A stretch of DNA of 64,000 bases from Rhodovulum sp. (GTDB lineage: Bacteria > Pseudomonadota > Alphaproteobacteria > Rhodobacterales > Rhodobacteraceae), in assembly GCA_002706605.1 (NCBI GenBank), contig PALT01000025.1, forward strand, positions 62,001 to 126,000, given 5' to 3'. The notes under the pieces were generated by a model. That model saw only the letters and a program-made list of their open reading frames with translations, was not told where the DNA came from and ran no database searches. Numbering within the stretch: position 1 is the stretch's first letter; each line of letters opens with the position of its first letter. A program made the translations under genes and the position numbers. This document shows positions 37,589 to 46,286 of the stretch, one piece after another.

Positions 37589-38779
37589 TCAGGTCATCCG
37601 CTCCAGCGCGATCGCGGTTGCCTCGCCCCCGCCGATACAGAGCGACGCCATACCGCGACGCAGGTCGTTTTGCGCCATCGCGGCCAGCAACGTCACCATG
37701 ATCCGCGCGCCCGAGGCCCCGATGGGATGACCAAGCGCACAGGCCCCGCCGTGGATGTTCACCTTGTCCGCAGGCAGGTCCAGATCATGCATCGCGGCCA
37801 TGGGAACAACGGCAAAGGCCTCATTGATCTCGAACAGATCGACGTCCTTCAGGTCCCAGCCGGTTTTATCCGACAGCTTCTGCATCGCGCCCACCGGCGC
37901 CGTGGTGAACAGGGCGGGCGCCTGCGCATGGGTCGCATGGCCTGCGATCTTGGCCAGCGGGGTCAGGCCACGCGCCTCGGCCTCGGACAGGCGCATCATG
38001 ACCAAGGCCGCCGCCCCGTCCGAAATCGACGATGAATTCGCCGCCGTCACTGTGCCGCCCGCGCGAAACGCCGGTTTCAACTGCGGGATCTTGTCGGGCC
38101 GCGCGGCACCGGGTTGTTCGTCAGTCTCCACCACCTGATCGCCCTTGCGGGATTTGACCGTGACCGGAGTGATCTCACCGGCGAATGACCCGTTTGCGAT
38201 GGCCTCCTGCGCGCGGGCAAGGGAGCGCAAGGCATATTCATCCTGCGCCTCGCGGCTGAAATTGTACGTACCCGCGCAATCCTCGGCAAAGGTGCCCATG
38301 AGGCGTCCCTTGTCATAGGCGTCCTCTAGCCCGTCAAGGAACATATGATCAATCACCTGCCCATGGCCCAACCGCGCACCACCACGCATCTTGGGCAGCA
38401 GATAGGGCGCGTTCGTCATGCTCTCCATCCCGCCCGCAACGGCGACACGCGCACTGCCTGCCAGCAACAGATCATGGGCAAACATCGCGGCCTTCATGCC
38501 CGAGCCGCACATTTTGTTTACGGTCGTCGCCCCCGAGGACAAAGGTAACCCCGCGCCCAGCGTCGCCTGCCGCGCCGGTGCCTGCCCCTGCCCCGCCGGC
38601 AGAACACAGCCGAACACGACCTCTTCGACATCGTCGCCAGACACACCCGCCCGCGTCAATGCCGCCGAAATCGACGCCGCCCCCAGTTCGGACGCGCTCA
38701 GCCCCGCCAGCGCGCCCTGAAACCCGCCCATAGGCGTGCGCGCCATGCCGACAATTACGATTGGATCCTCTGCGCTCAT
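37589..38779 (-). CDS. Acetyl-CoA acetyltransferase/thiolase
   Basis: A 396-residue thiolase that condenses or cleaves acyl-CoA and acetyl-CoA. Catalytic cysteine in KMCGSGMKA (about C90), active histidine in GGACALGHPIGASGAR, and second cysteine in SLCIGGGEA are present. The length and motifs fit the biosynthetic PhaA/AtoB type, but catabolic 3-ketoacyl-CoA thiolases look similar. No PHB genes are adjacent. The 245-base upstream gap to sodB holds a repeat copy and the sodB terminator. Confidence 0.93.
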   Translation of the reverse strand: MSAEDPIVIVGMARTPMGGFQGALAGLSASELGAASISAALTRAGVSGDDVEEVVFGCVLPAGQGQAPARQATLGAGLPLSSGATTVNKMCGSGMKAAMFAHDLLLAGSARVAVAGGMESMTNAPYLLPKMRGGARLGHGQVIDHMFLDGLEDAYDKGRLMGTFAEDCAGTYNFSREAQDEYALRSLARAQEAIANGSFAGEITPVTVKSRKGDQVVETDEQPGAARPDKIPQLKPAFRAGGTVTAANSSSISDGAAALVMMRLSEAEARGLTPLAKIAGHATHAQAPALFTTAPVGAMQKLSDKTGWDLKDVDLFEINEAFAVVPMAAMHDLDLPADKVNIHGGACALGHPIGASGARIMVTLLAAMAQNDLRRGMASLCIGGGEATAIALERMT

Positions 38780-38925
38780 CCTGTCCTCCCCTGCAGTGTC
38801 GCGAGGTCAGCTTACGCCGCCTTGCCGCAATCACAACACAGATGGGAAAGGCGGAACGCTACGTCACTGCTCTAGCCTCGCGCGAAAACAAGCGTCGGAT
38901 TTTGAGTAATTAAACAAGGTGAAGC

Positions 38926-38946
38926 TTCATCTTGGTCCAAATACTC
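38926..38946 (+). repeat. Dispersed intergenic repeat, copy 2
   Basis: TTCATCTTGG, then TCC, then AAATACTC, followed by a short hairpin GCCC-GCA-GGGC. The left end is part of a near-palindrome TGAAGCTTCA (38920-38929). Confidence 0.75.
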
Positions 38947-38962
38947 AAACTTGCCCGCAGGG

Positions 38963-38994
38963 CAAAAGAAAACCGCCCCGTGCAAACGGGGCGG
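38963..38994 (-). terminator. Intrinsic terminator of sodB
   Basis: On the minus strand a 9-bp stem CCGCCCCGT/ACGGGGCGG with a four-base loop is followed by TTTTCTTTT, about 30 bases after the sodB stop. Confidence 0.93.
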
Positions 38995-39024
38995 CCTTGT
39001 TCAAATCCGTCGATGCGGCGGGGA

Positions 39025-39627
39025 TTAGCCCAGACGCGATGCAACGTTTTCCCAGTTGACCAGTTTCTCAAGGAAATTGGTCAGGTAGGCGGGACGCTTG
39101 TTGCGGAAGTCGATGTAGTAGGAGTGTTCCCACACGTCACAGCCCAGCAGCGCGGTTTGACCAAAGCACAGCGGGTTTACGCCGTTTTCGGTTTTGGTGA
39201 CTTTGAGGCCACCATCGGTGTCTTTGACCAGCCAGCACCAGCCCGAGCCGAACTGACCTGCGCCTGCGGCGGCGAATTCTTCTTTGAAGGCGTCGACCGA
39301 GCCAAAGCTTTCGGTGATGGCTTTTTCCAGTTCACCCGGCATGGCGTCGCCGCCCGGGCCCATCATTTCCCAGAACTGCATGTGGTTCCAGTGCTGGGAC
39401 GCGTTGTTGAAGATGCCGTTTTGGGCGACTGCGCCGGCTTGGTAGGTGCCTTTGACGATCTCTTCCAGCGACTTGCCTTCCCACTCGGTGCCAGCGATCA
39501 GTTTGTTGCCGTTGTCCACATAGGCCTTGTGGTGCAGGTCGTGGTGGTATTCCAGCGTCTCTTGCGACATGCCGAGATCGGCCAGAGCGTCGTGGGCGTA
39601 GGGAAGGTCGGGAAGTTCAAAAGCCAT
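39025..39627 (-). CDS. sodB: Superoxide dismutase, iron type
   Basis: Removes superoxide in the cytoplasm. The 200-residue protein has all metal ligands: H in LEYHHDLHHKAY, H in ASQHWNHMQFW, and D/H in DVWEHSYYIDF. The glutamine in FNNASQHW is at the position typical of iron enzymes, whereas manganese enzymes usually carry it elsewhere. It is monocistronic with its own terminator. Confidence 0.95.
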   Translation of the reverse strand: MAFELPDLPYAHDALADLGMSQETLEYHHDLHHKAYVDNGNKLIAGTEWEGKSLEEIVKGTYQAGAVAQNGIFNNASQHWNHMQFWEMMGPGGDAMPGELEKAITESFGSVDAFKEEFAAAGAGQFGSGWCWLVKDTDGGLKVTKTENGVNPLCFGQTALLGCDVWEHSYYIDFRNKRPAYLTNFLEKLVNWENVASRLG

Positions 39628-39762
39628 TGGGGCCCCCTGTTCATTTCAAATTCGTTTCTGGTGAATAACTGGTCTGCGCAGCCCTTGGCGTCAAGGGATT
39701 TTGCGCCGGAAATGACTGATGCGCGGCCAGTGTGCTGTGATGCGCAGGTTGTGCGCGAGCCC

Positions 39763-39780
39763 CGCCCCTGTGCAGGGGCG
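39763..39780. repeat. Perfect GC hairpin next to repeat copy 3
   Basis: CGCCCCTG and CAGGGGCG form an 8-bp stem with a TG spacer. It has no T run, so it is a weak terminator at best for the small gene at 39836-40015. It is the structural part of the intergenic repeat seen at 39794. Confidence 0.6.
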
Positions 39781-39793
39781 AGAGCGTGGGATT

Positions 39794-39814
39794 GAGTATT
39801 TGGGCCAAGATGAA
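39794..39814 (-). repeat. Dispersed intergenic repeat, copy 3
   Basis: Read on the minus strand: TTCATCTTGG, then CCC, then AAATACTC, followed 14 bases later by the perfect GC hairpin at 39763-39780. Confidence 0.75.
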
Positions 39815-39835
39815 GAGGCGTGGGCCAAGAGCGCA

Positions 39836-40015
39836 TCAACCGTTGTCGCGGGCCAGATCGGGCAGTTCGATTGTGATATCCGGTTCGTCCTGCGTCGGCA
39901 CGTCACCGCCGAAATAAAGGTAGGCAAAGATGCCAAGCGCAAGCACGACCGCGCCAAGGATGAAGGCAAGGAAGGTGGTGGACGAGTTGGAAGCGGTGGT
40001 GGTGGAATCGGCCAT
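39836..40015 (-). CDS. 59-residue single-span membrane protein
   Basis: A small gene preceded by a perfect AGGAGG ribosome binding site. It encodes MADSTTTASNSSTT, a membrane helix (FLAFILGAVVLALGIFAYLYF), and an acidic tail ending IELPDLARDNG. The polar Ser/Thr N-terminus, one helix and acidic C-terminus suggest a type II or tail-in-periplasm orientation. I recognise no family. Its ccmI neighbour lies 190 bases away in the other direction. The ribosome site and codon use support it as a real gene. Confidence 0.82.
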   Translation of the reverse strand: MADSTTTASNSSTTFLAFILGAVVLALGIFAYLYFGGDVPTQDEPDITIELPDLARDNG

Positions 40016-40204
40016 TGGGGCCTCCTGTTAATCGTTAAACTGTGTTCGCTGGATCAACGCCCGTCGGGGAAAAGAGTTCCCCGTTCCGCCATTCGGGATC
40101 AAAACCGCGTCACAGGCGCGACACGATGCAGCCCCCTTGCAGTTCGGTCTTTTTAATGGGGGCAAGAGCGATTACACCCTGTTGGACAAACAGAGGAAGC
40201 GCGC

Positions 40205-41443
40205 ATGATTTTCTGGCTGATTGCCTGTGCCTTGGCGGTTTTGGTGACCTTGGTTTTTGTTCTGGCCCTACGAAAGGGACAGGCCATTGCCGAGGACAAC
40301 GCCCAATATGACATTCGTGTCTACAAGGATCAGTTGTCCGAGGTCGAAAAGGATCTGGCGCGCGGTATCCTGAGCGAGGAGGACGCAGAACGCACGCGTC
40401 TGGAAATCTCGCGCCGTATTCTGGAGGCCGACCGCGCCGCGTCCGAACGGGTGAGCGCGGGTCGTGGATCGCGCACCGGCACGATTGTGGGCGTGGTGAT
40501 CTGTGCGGCGATCGTGGTAGGGGGCAGTGTGGCCATTTACGCGCGCTATGGCGCGCCGGGATATCCCGACATGCCCCTGTCGGCGCGGATTGCCGCCGCC
40601 GATGAGGTGCGCGCGACCCGCCCCACCCAGGCCGAGGCCGAAGAGCAATTGCCGGTTGGCGCCCCCGCCCCCGAGGCGTCCGAGGAATTCCTGACCCTGC
40701 TGGAGCAGTTGCGCCGCGTTGTGACCGAGCGTCCGAATGATCCCCAGGGTCTGGCCCTTTTGGCGCGCAACGAGGCGGCGATGGGCAATTTCAAAGACGC
40801 CTACGCCGCCCAATCGCGTCTGATCGCCATCAAGGGCGACGAAGCCACGCCCAGCGATTTTGCCGATCTCGCCGATATGATGATTTTGGCCGCTGGCGGC
40901 TATATCTCGCCCGAGGCCGAGGCGGCGTTGACTGCCGCGTTGGAGCGCCAGCCGCGCAATGGCGTGGCGCGCTATTACATGGGTCTGTTGCAGGCGCAGG
41001 TCGGGCGGTTTGATCTGGCGTTTCAGACGTGGCGCGGATTGCTTGAGGAATCCACGCCCAACGCCCCGTGGATCCCCGCGATCCGTCAGGGCCTGCCGGA
41101 ATTGGCCTTCCGCGCCGGTGTGAACTATGAACTGCCCGCCTTGGTGGCGCAGACGCCTGCCCTGCGTGGTCCCGATGCCGCCGCGATTGAGGCCGCCGGA
41201 GACATGAGCGCCGAGGACCGTCAGGCGTTCATCCGCAACATGGTCGAGCAGTTGAACGACCGTCTGGCGTCCGAGGGCGGTAACGCACAGGAATGGGCGC
41301 AATTGATCGGTGCCCTGTCGACTTTGGGCGAGAGCGAGCGCGCGCAGGCGATCTATGCTGAGGCGTTGAATGTCTTTGCCGAGGACGCGGCCAGCCTGTC
41401 GCTGATCCGGTCGGCGGGGGCAAGCGCGGGGTTGTCTGAATGA
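40205..41443 (+). CDS. ccmI: CcmI, c-type cytochrome biogenesis protein
   Basis: Membrane chaperone that presents apocytochrome c to the heme ligation complex. The 412-residue product has two N-terminal membrane helices (FWLIACALAVLVTLVFVLAL and TGTIVGVVICAAIVVGGSVAIY) separated by a cytoplasmic loop with YKDQLSEVEKDLARGILSEEDAE, which is the leucine-zipper-like CcmI signature, and a periplasmic TPR region. The other ccm genes are not in this window. Its stop overlaps ruvX by 4 bases. Confidence 0.92.
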   Translation: MIFWLIACALAVLVTLVFVLALRKGQAIAEDNAQYDIRVYKDQLSEVEKDLARGILSEEDAERTRLEISRRILEADRAASERVSAGRGSRTGTIVGVVICAAIVVGGSVAIYARYGAPGYPDMPLSARIAAADEVRATRPTQAEAEEQLPVGAPAPEASEEFLTLLEQLRRVVTERPNDPQGLALLARNEAAMGNFKDAYAAQSRLIAIKGDEATPSDFADLADMMILAAGGYISPEAEAALTAALERQPRNGVARYYMGLLQAQVGRFDLAFQTWRGLLEESTPNAPWIPAIRQGLPELAFRAGVNYELPALVAQTPALRGPDAAAIEAAGDMSAEDRQAFIRNMVEQLNDRLASEGGNAQEWAQLIGALSTLGESERAQAIYAEALNVFAEDAASLSLIRSAGASAGLSE

Positions 41444-41916
41444 GCGTTTTCGAAGATCTGGCCGAGTTTGCGCCGGAAACAGCAGCCTTCAGTGCGCTGA
41501 TGGGTCTGGACCTTGGGACCGTGACCATTGGCGTTGCCGTGTCCGACCGGATGCGCGGCGTGGCAAGCCCGCTTGAGACCGTCAAACGCAAGAAATTCGG
41601 CGTCGATGCGGCGCGTCTGTTGGAATTGGTGGCCGAGCGTGAGGTCGGGGGGATTATCCTTGGCCTGCCGCGCAACATGGATGGCACCGAGGGGCCGCGC
41701 GCCCAATCGACCCGTGCCTTTGCGCGCAACCTGTCGCGCCTGACCGAGGTGCCGATTACGTTTTGGGACGAACGCCTGTCGACCGTGGCCGCCGAACGCG
41801 CGCTGCTTGAGGCCGACACATCGCGCCGCCGCCGGTCCGAGGTGATCGACCATGTGGCGGCTGGTTTTATCCTACAGGGCGCGCTGGACCGGCTGCGCCA
41901 TCTGGGAGGGGTCTGA
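41440..41916 (+). CDS. ruvX: RuvX/YqgF, Holliday-junction-resolvase-like nuclease
   Basis: A 158-residue RNase H-fold protein, implicated in pre-16S rRNA processing (YqgF) and possibly recombination. Acidic and family motifs: LMGLDLGTVTIGVAVSD, GIILGLPRNMDGTEGPRAQ, and FWDERLSTVAAERALL; late D in SEVIDHVAAGFIL. It overlaps ccmI (ATGA) and abuts the DUF1289 gene with no gap. Confidence 0.93.
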   Translation: MSVFEDLAEFAPETAAFSALMGLDLGTVTIGVAVSDRMRGVASPLETVKRKKFGVDAARLLELVAEREVGGIILGLPRNMDGTEGPRAQSTRAFARNLSRLTEVPITFWDERLSTVAAERALLEADTSRRRRSEVIDHVAAGFILQGALDRLRHLGGV

Positions 41917-42165
41917 ATGTCCGATACACCCGTGTGGCAGCGCGATGAAATTCAATCGCCCTGCATCAATATCTGTGTGATCCATCCCGAAAGCCGCCTG
42001 TGCACCGGCTGTTTGCGCAGCATCGACGAAATCACCGCGTGGTCCAAGATGAGCAACGACGAGCGCGCCGATATCATGGCCGCCCTGCCAGCCCGCGCAG
42101 ACCAGCACAAGGTTCGCCGTGGTGGCCGTGAGGCCCGCTTGAAACGCCGCAAACCTGCCGCGTAA
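41917..42165 (+). CDS. DUF1289 family small cysteine-rich protein
   Basis: An 82-residue protein of the DUF1289 family. Four cysteines occur as SPCINICVIHPESRLCTGCLRSIDEI, a pattern suggesting a small zinc or iron site, followed by WSKMSNDERADIMAALPAR, the other family mark. The basic C-terminus (RRGGREARLKRRKPAA) could bind nucleic acid. Starts directly after the ruvX stop. Function not established. Confidence 0.9.
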   Translation: MSDTPVWQRDEIQSPCINICVIHPESRLCTGCLRSIDEITAWSKMSNDERADIMAALPARADQHKVRRGGREARLKRRKPAA

Positions 42166-42333
42166 TTACGCCCGTCCCTGCCACGACACACAGGCGTCGC
42201 CGTCTGGCGTGCTGATGCAGACCTGATCGGCCTTTGCGGTCTGCTCTGCCGTGTCATAGCACAGGGCGTGCGGCCCCGGCTCATAAACGTGAAATCCGAT
42301 CCCGATCAAAACGGCCAAGATGATCTGTTTCAT
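42166..42333 (-). CDS. 55-residue small exported protein
   Basis: A short gene with an AGGGA ribosome binding site. MKQIILAVLIGIGFHVYEPG is a short hydrophobic leader or signal anchor, followed by a cysteine-containing stretch (ALCYDTAEQTAKADQVC) and CVSWQGRA. Three cysteines outside the leader could form disulfides after export. It converges on DUF1289 with zero gap and lies 69 bases downstream of tauE. No family recognised. Confidence 0.7.
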   Translation of the reverse strand: MKQIILAVLIGIGFHVYEPGPHALCYDTAEQTAKADQVCISTPDGDACVSWQGRA

Positions 42334-42401
42334 TGTCCCTGTTCCCTTTGGTTACAGGGTGAAACGCAGGGGCCCGCGTTTTCCGTCGAAAAAAGATCGC
42401 C

Positions 42402-43226
42402 TTAGGTCAGGAAAACTTTGCGCAGCATGTTCAGCGCGACCACGATGATGAAGAACGCAAAGAACCGTTTCAACGGCTTGGGGTCCATCGCATGGGCCAG
42501 ACGCGCGCCCAGCGGGGCGGTCATCAACGTCATGCAGATCACGATCAGAAATGCGGGCAGGTTCACCGCGCCTACGGTAAAGGGCGGGCGGAATTCGGAC
42601 GGAATTGGCACGAACAGGAACGCGATCACCGAGGGCAGCGCGATCAGCACGCCAAAGCCTGCCGCCGTCGCCACGGCCTTGTGGATCGGACGGCCATAAA
42701 GGGTCATGGTCGGCACCGCGAACGAGCCGCCCCCGATCCCCATCAGCACCGACAAAAACCCGATCATTCCCGACAGAACCGCGCGCACGGGGCCAACGGG
42801 CATATCATCGGCCAAACGCCAGCTGGGTTTGCCAAAGGCCAGATACAGGCCGATGAACACGCCAAGGAACCCGAAAATCCCTTGCAAAACAACGGATCGC
42901 AGGTTCGAAGCGACCAGAACACCGATCACCGCGCCAATCACGATACCCGGCGCCCAGCCGCGCAAAACGTCCCAGTCAACCGCGCCCTTGCGATTGTGGC
43001 TGAGAACCGAGCGCATCGAGGTCACGATGATCGTCGCCAGCGAGGTCGCCAGACAGATCTGCATTACCACCGGACCGCCGAACCCCAGCGCGGTGAAGGT
43101 ATAGAAAAACGCAGGCACAAGGACGATACCGCCCCCCACACCCAAGAGGCCCGCCAGAACACCGGCAACCGCCCCGATCACCAACAACAGCGGCACAAGT
43201 GTCAGCAACAGTGCGGGATCATCCAT
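42402..43226 (-). CDS. TauE/SafE family sulfite/organosulfonate-type exporter
   Basis: A 274-residue membrane protein of the TauE/SafE family, with two repeated halves: GVLAGLLGVGGGIVLVPAFFY and SGMIGFLSVLMGIGGGSFAVPTMTLYG. These GxGG(G)xxxVP motifs define the family. Members export sulfite or sulfoacetate in organosulfur catabolism, but the substrate here is not fixed by context. The ATG at 43226 directly precedes the first helix; a longer frame to 43274 adds a basic stretch without family support. Confidence 0.9.
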   Translation of the reverse strand: MDDPALLLTLVPLLLVIGAVAGVLAGLLGVGGGIVLVPAFFYTFTALGFGGPVVMQICLATSLATIIVTSMRSVLSHNRKGAVDWDVLRGWAPGIVIGAVIGVLVASNLRSVVLQGIFGFLGVFIGLYLAFGKPSWRLADDMPVGPVRAVLSGMIGFLSVLMGIGGGSFAVPTMTLYGRPIHKAVATAAGFGVLIALPSVIAFLFVPIPSEFRPPFTVGAVNLPAFLIVICMTLMTAPLGARLAHAMDPKPLKRFFAFFIIVVALNMLRKVFLT

Positions 43227-43289
43227 GGTCTTTCCTCCTCTGGCCCCCGTTGCGGGGCGCGTCCTTTGGCGCACATAGCGCCAAGCGGA

Positions 43290-44315
43290 TCATAAATCCA
43301 GCACCTCTGGCGCAATATGCGCCATGGCCGCGTCCAGAACCTCTAGGCCCGCGCCTTTGGCATGGGCGCCCTCGGACAGGGTGCGGCGCCATCCCCGCGC
43401 GCCCGGCTGACCCGCAAACAGGCCCAGCATATGGCGCGTGATCGAATGCAACCGCCCGCCGTTTTGCAGGTGATCGGCGATATAGGGGCGCATTCCGTCC
43501 AAAACCTGCCGACGCGTGACGCGGTGATTATGGCCAAAGACGCGCCGGTCCGCGTCCAACAGGATATCGGCGGGCTGATGATAGGCCGCGCGCCCGTACA
43601 TGACGCCGTCCAGACCGTTTTCCAGATGCGGCAGCCCCGCGTCCAGCGTGTCGATCCCGCCGTTGATCGAGATATGCAGATCGGAAAACTCACGCTTCAT
43701 CGCATGCACCAGATCATAGTCCAGCGGCGGAATATCGCGGTTTTCCTTGGGGCTAAGGCCCTGTAGCCACGCCTTGCGCGCATGGATCGTCACGCGGCGC
43801 ACACCGGCGGCGCGAATGGTTCTGAGGAAGGCGGGCAACACCTCCTCGGGCACCTGATCATCGACGCCGATCCGGCATTTCACCGTGACCTCGACGGGTG
43901 ATTTCGCCTGCATCGCGGAACAGCACTCGGCGACCAGATCGGGCGTCTTCATCAACACCGCGCCAAAGCTGCCCGATTGCACACGGTCCGACGGACAGCC
44001 GACGTTGAGGTTCACCTCGTCATAGCCTTGATCGACACAGATCGCCGTCGCCGCCGCCAGTTCCGCCGGATCGGAGCCGCCCAGTTGCACCGCCACCGGA
44101 TGTTCGGCGGCGTCATAGTCCAACAAATGCACCGCCCCACCCCGCACCAGCGCGGGCGCAGTCACCATTTCAGTGAACAACAAGGCCTGCGCCGACATCA
44201 GGCGATGGAAGTACCGGCAATGACGGTCGGTCCACTCCATCATGGGGGCGACGGAGAGACGGGCAGCGCGTGATGTGTCTTGTTTCGGTACGTTTTGTTG
44301 GCGCTCTGGAGACAT
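43290..44315 (-). CDS. dusA: tRNA-dihydrouridine(20/20a) synthase DusA
   Basis: FMN-dependent enzyme reducing uridines 20/20a in the tRNA D loop. The 341-residue TIM-barrel protein shows SVAPMMEWTDRHCRYFHRL (FMN and substrate), QLGGSDPAELAAA, NLNVGCPSDRVQSGSFGAVLM with the catalytic cysteine, and the family-specific late NGGIDTLDAG. The 17-residue polar N-terminal extension before SVAPMM is normal for DusA. Confidence 0.95.
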   Translation of the reverse strand: MSPERQQNVPKQDTSRAARLSVAPMMEWTDRHCRYFHRLMSAQALLFTEMVTAPALVRGGAVHLLDYDAAEHPVAVQLGGSDPAELAAATAICVDQGYDEVNLNVGCPSDRVQSGSFGAVLMKTPDLVAECCSAMQAKSPVEVTVKCRIGVDDQVPEEVLPAFLRTIRAAGVRRVTIHARKAWLQGLSPKENRDIPPLDYDLVHAMKREFSDLHISINGGIDTLDAGLPHLENGLDGVMYGRAAYHQPADILLDADRRVFGHNHRVTRRQVLDGMRPYIADHLQNGGRLHSITRHMLGLFAGQPGARGWRRTLSEGAHAKGAGLEVLDAAMAHIAPEVLDL

Positions 44316-44620
44316 GCAGATTTGGTCAGCTTATTGAGGATTTGGTGCGTTTTTATCGTCGGAGTGAATCGGCGTCACACCTAACACACCGATGCGATGG
44401 GAGGGAGGGGATAGTAACTCGAACAGCTAGGGATGGCCAGAAGCGCCGCTTGCCGTTCCCTTCTCGAATTCGTGTCCACCGCCCCATTTTTTGCGGACAG
44501 TTTCCCATCGCCCTGCCTTTCAATATCCCTCATGTTTGGATAGAGGTAACAAGGGTTTTGTGCGGAGTTCTAAGGTGACTGGGAAAAGACATGCTAAACG
44601 ACAGAGGCATGGAGGCTGAC
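44316..44620. other. AT-richer intergenic region before the polysaccharide locus
   Basis: About 300 bases with lower GC than the flanks. A 102-codon plus-strand frame (44270-44578) overlaps dusA, has no ribosome binding site and no recognisable sequence, so no gene is called. The region probably holds the promoter of the following operon. The composition shift marks the left border of the accessory locus. Confidence 0.5.
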
Positions 44621-45817
44621 GTGAAAGTACTCATTCACGTTGATGGCGTTGCGCGGGCGGACTTCTTCATGCGGCTTGCCAAAGCGTTTCCAATTGAAGA
44701 TGGCTGCGCGATTTCCTTTGTTACAGAGTCGTCTGCCGCCGCAGATCTGCTTCAACGTTCGGGGCACCAGGCCACCCTTTTGCCGAAGCGTACGGCGGCA
44801 CCGAACGACAATATCCTCGCGCTCTACGATCACTCGCTCTGCGGTGCGCTTGGCACGATGAACCGTCGCGCAGCGGCGGGTCTTTATCATGAGATTCACA
44901 GCTATCTCGAGCAAGAGCGCGTCGATGTCTTTTGGTGCTGGAACGGATCGAAATTCATTGATCGGGTGTTCCGCGACACCGGTGTCCCCGTCAAAGCGTT
45001 TGAGATGGCAAACGTGCCCGGGTATTTCGTGATCGAGGATGACGGGGTCAACGCCGAGAGCGCCACCTATCACCGTTTGGTCGAGGAAAATGCGCCACAA
45101 CCCGCGCCCGAGGGGTTTGATTTCGAGGCGTGGCGGGCCGAATATATCGCCGGCAAGGATCAACAAAAAAGCATCCCTCAGGCCAAGGTCCCGTCGACCG
45201 AATTGCGCGACAAGGTCGCGACCTTTCTCTCGGTGCTAAAGACGACGCCCAGATTTCTGGCCTTTCAGATGGACCGGATTCTTGGCTATTTGATGAAACC
45301 TTGGGTTCAGAAAAAGCTAAATGCAATCGCCGCCACACGGGCGAAACGCGGGCGCGTGGTGTTTTTCCCGCAGCAGGTTTCCAGCGACACGCAGCTGATC
45401 TTTAACTCGGATTATGACAACGAAGCCGCCCTTGACCTGCTGCTTGAAGAAGCCGACGAAACGACAAGTGTTCTGTCGAACCTGCATCCGGCGGAACATC
45501 GCCTGACGAAAATGCTCTCCTTCCTGCGACGCTGCAAACGCGAGCCTCAACTGGTGCCCGCGACAGGCGGGGCTTGGGCCCTTCTGAAGACGGCGGACGA
45601 GGTGGTGACGATTAATTCTACCGTTGGCCTTGAGGCCGCCATTCTGGGCCGACCCTGTCGGTTTCTAGGGCGTTCTGTATTCATGCGTCTGGCCCAAGAC
45701 CCCGACGCATTAAAGTGGTTCCTTGGCGCGCATATCGTACCGATGGCCGCGCTGGATCGCGCGGCACCACTTGACCACTCTCTGGTGAAAAGGCTGTTAC
45801 CCGATGCGCCTGCGTGA
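44621..45817 (+). CDS. Capsule polysaccharide biosynthesis protein (KpsS/KpsC-like)
   Basis: A 398-residue cytoplasmic protein with features of the capsule synthesis family (PF05159), whose characterised members KpsC and KpsS add Kdo linkers to the capsule lipid anchor. Supportive segments are VLIHVDGVARADFFMRLAK at the start, FFPQQVSSDTQLIFNSDY in the middle and VVTINSTVGLEAAILGRPCRFLG near the end, the family's sugar-nucleotide site. GTG 44621 has GGAGG 5 bases upstream; ATGs at 44591 and 44609 are alternatives. It overlaps the next gene by 14 bases. Confidence 0.78.
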   Translation: MKVLIHVDGVARADFFMRLAKAFPIEDGCAISFVTESSAAADLLQRSGHQATLLPKRTAAPNDNILALYDHSLCGALGTMNRRAAAGLYHEIHSYLEQERVDVFWCWNGSKFIDRVFRDTGVPVKAFEMANVPGYFVIEDDGVNAESATYHRLVEENAPQPAPEGFDFEAWRAEYIAGKDQQKSIPQAKVPSTELRDKVATFLSVLKTTPRFLAFQMDRILGYLMKPWVQKKLNAIAATRAKRGRVVFFPQQVSSDTQLIFNSDYDNEAALDLLLEEADETTSVLSNLHPAEHRLTKMLSFLRRCKREPQLVPATGGAWALLKTADEVVTINSTVGLEAAILGRPCRFLGRSVFMRLAQDPDALKWFLGAHIVPMAALDRAAPLDHSLVKRLLPDAPA

Positions 45818-46286
45818 CGATCTTGCCGCGTATTGGCGGTTTGCGAAAGAAGGTGGCGGCTGGGCCACCCTGTTCGATCTCTCGATCATCTATCTCGTGC
45901 TGTTCCGTCTCGGGTCCGGCCTATACCGCAGCCAGCGCAAGTTGTTTGCGCCGGTGCGCCTGTTGGAAAAGGTTCTTGAGCTGGTCTTCGGCGTCTACAT
46001 GCCATTCGGCGTGGATATCGGGGGCGGGATGATGATTTTTCATTACCACGGCATAATCGTGAACGGTAAAGCGCGGATCGGGCGGAATTGCCGTCTTTAT
46101 GCCCGCGTCTGTATTGGCAACCGCTTCCCCGGCGATGGTGTGCCCGAGATCGGCGACAACGTCACAATCGGCACGGGGGCCTGCATCTTTGGCCCAGTTA
46201 GCATCCCCTCTGGCACGGTCATTCCGGCAAACGCGGTGGTGACACCCAAGACAGTCGACACATTCATCGGAGCCCAGACCGGATGA
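45804..46286 (+). CDS. Hexapeptide-repeat acyltransferase (serine O-acetyltransferase-like)
   Basis: A 160-residue left-handed beta-helix protein, similar to CysE-like and polysaccharide acetyltransferases. The helix turns are FGVDIGGGMMIFHYHGIIVNG, KARIGRNCRLYARVCIGN and VPEIGDNVTIGTGACIFGPVSIPSGTVI. Its place between a KpsS-like gene and a glycosyltransferase suggests acetylation of a polysaccharide sugar rather than cysteine synthesis. It overlaps both neighbours by 14 and 4 bases, so the three genes are co-translated. Confidence 0.83.
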   Translation: MRLRDDLAAYWRFAKEGGGWATLFDLSIIYLVLFRLGSGLYRSQRKLFAPVRLLEKVLELVFGVYMPFGVDIGGGMMIFHYHGIIVNGKARIGRNCRLYARVCIGNRFPGDGVPEIGDNVTIGTGACIFGPVSIPSGTVIPANAVVTPKTVDTFIGAQTG

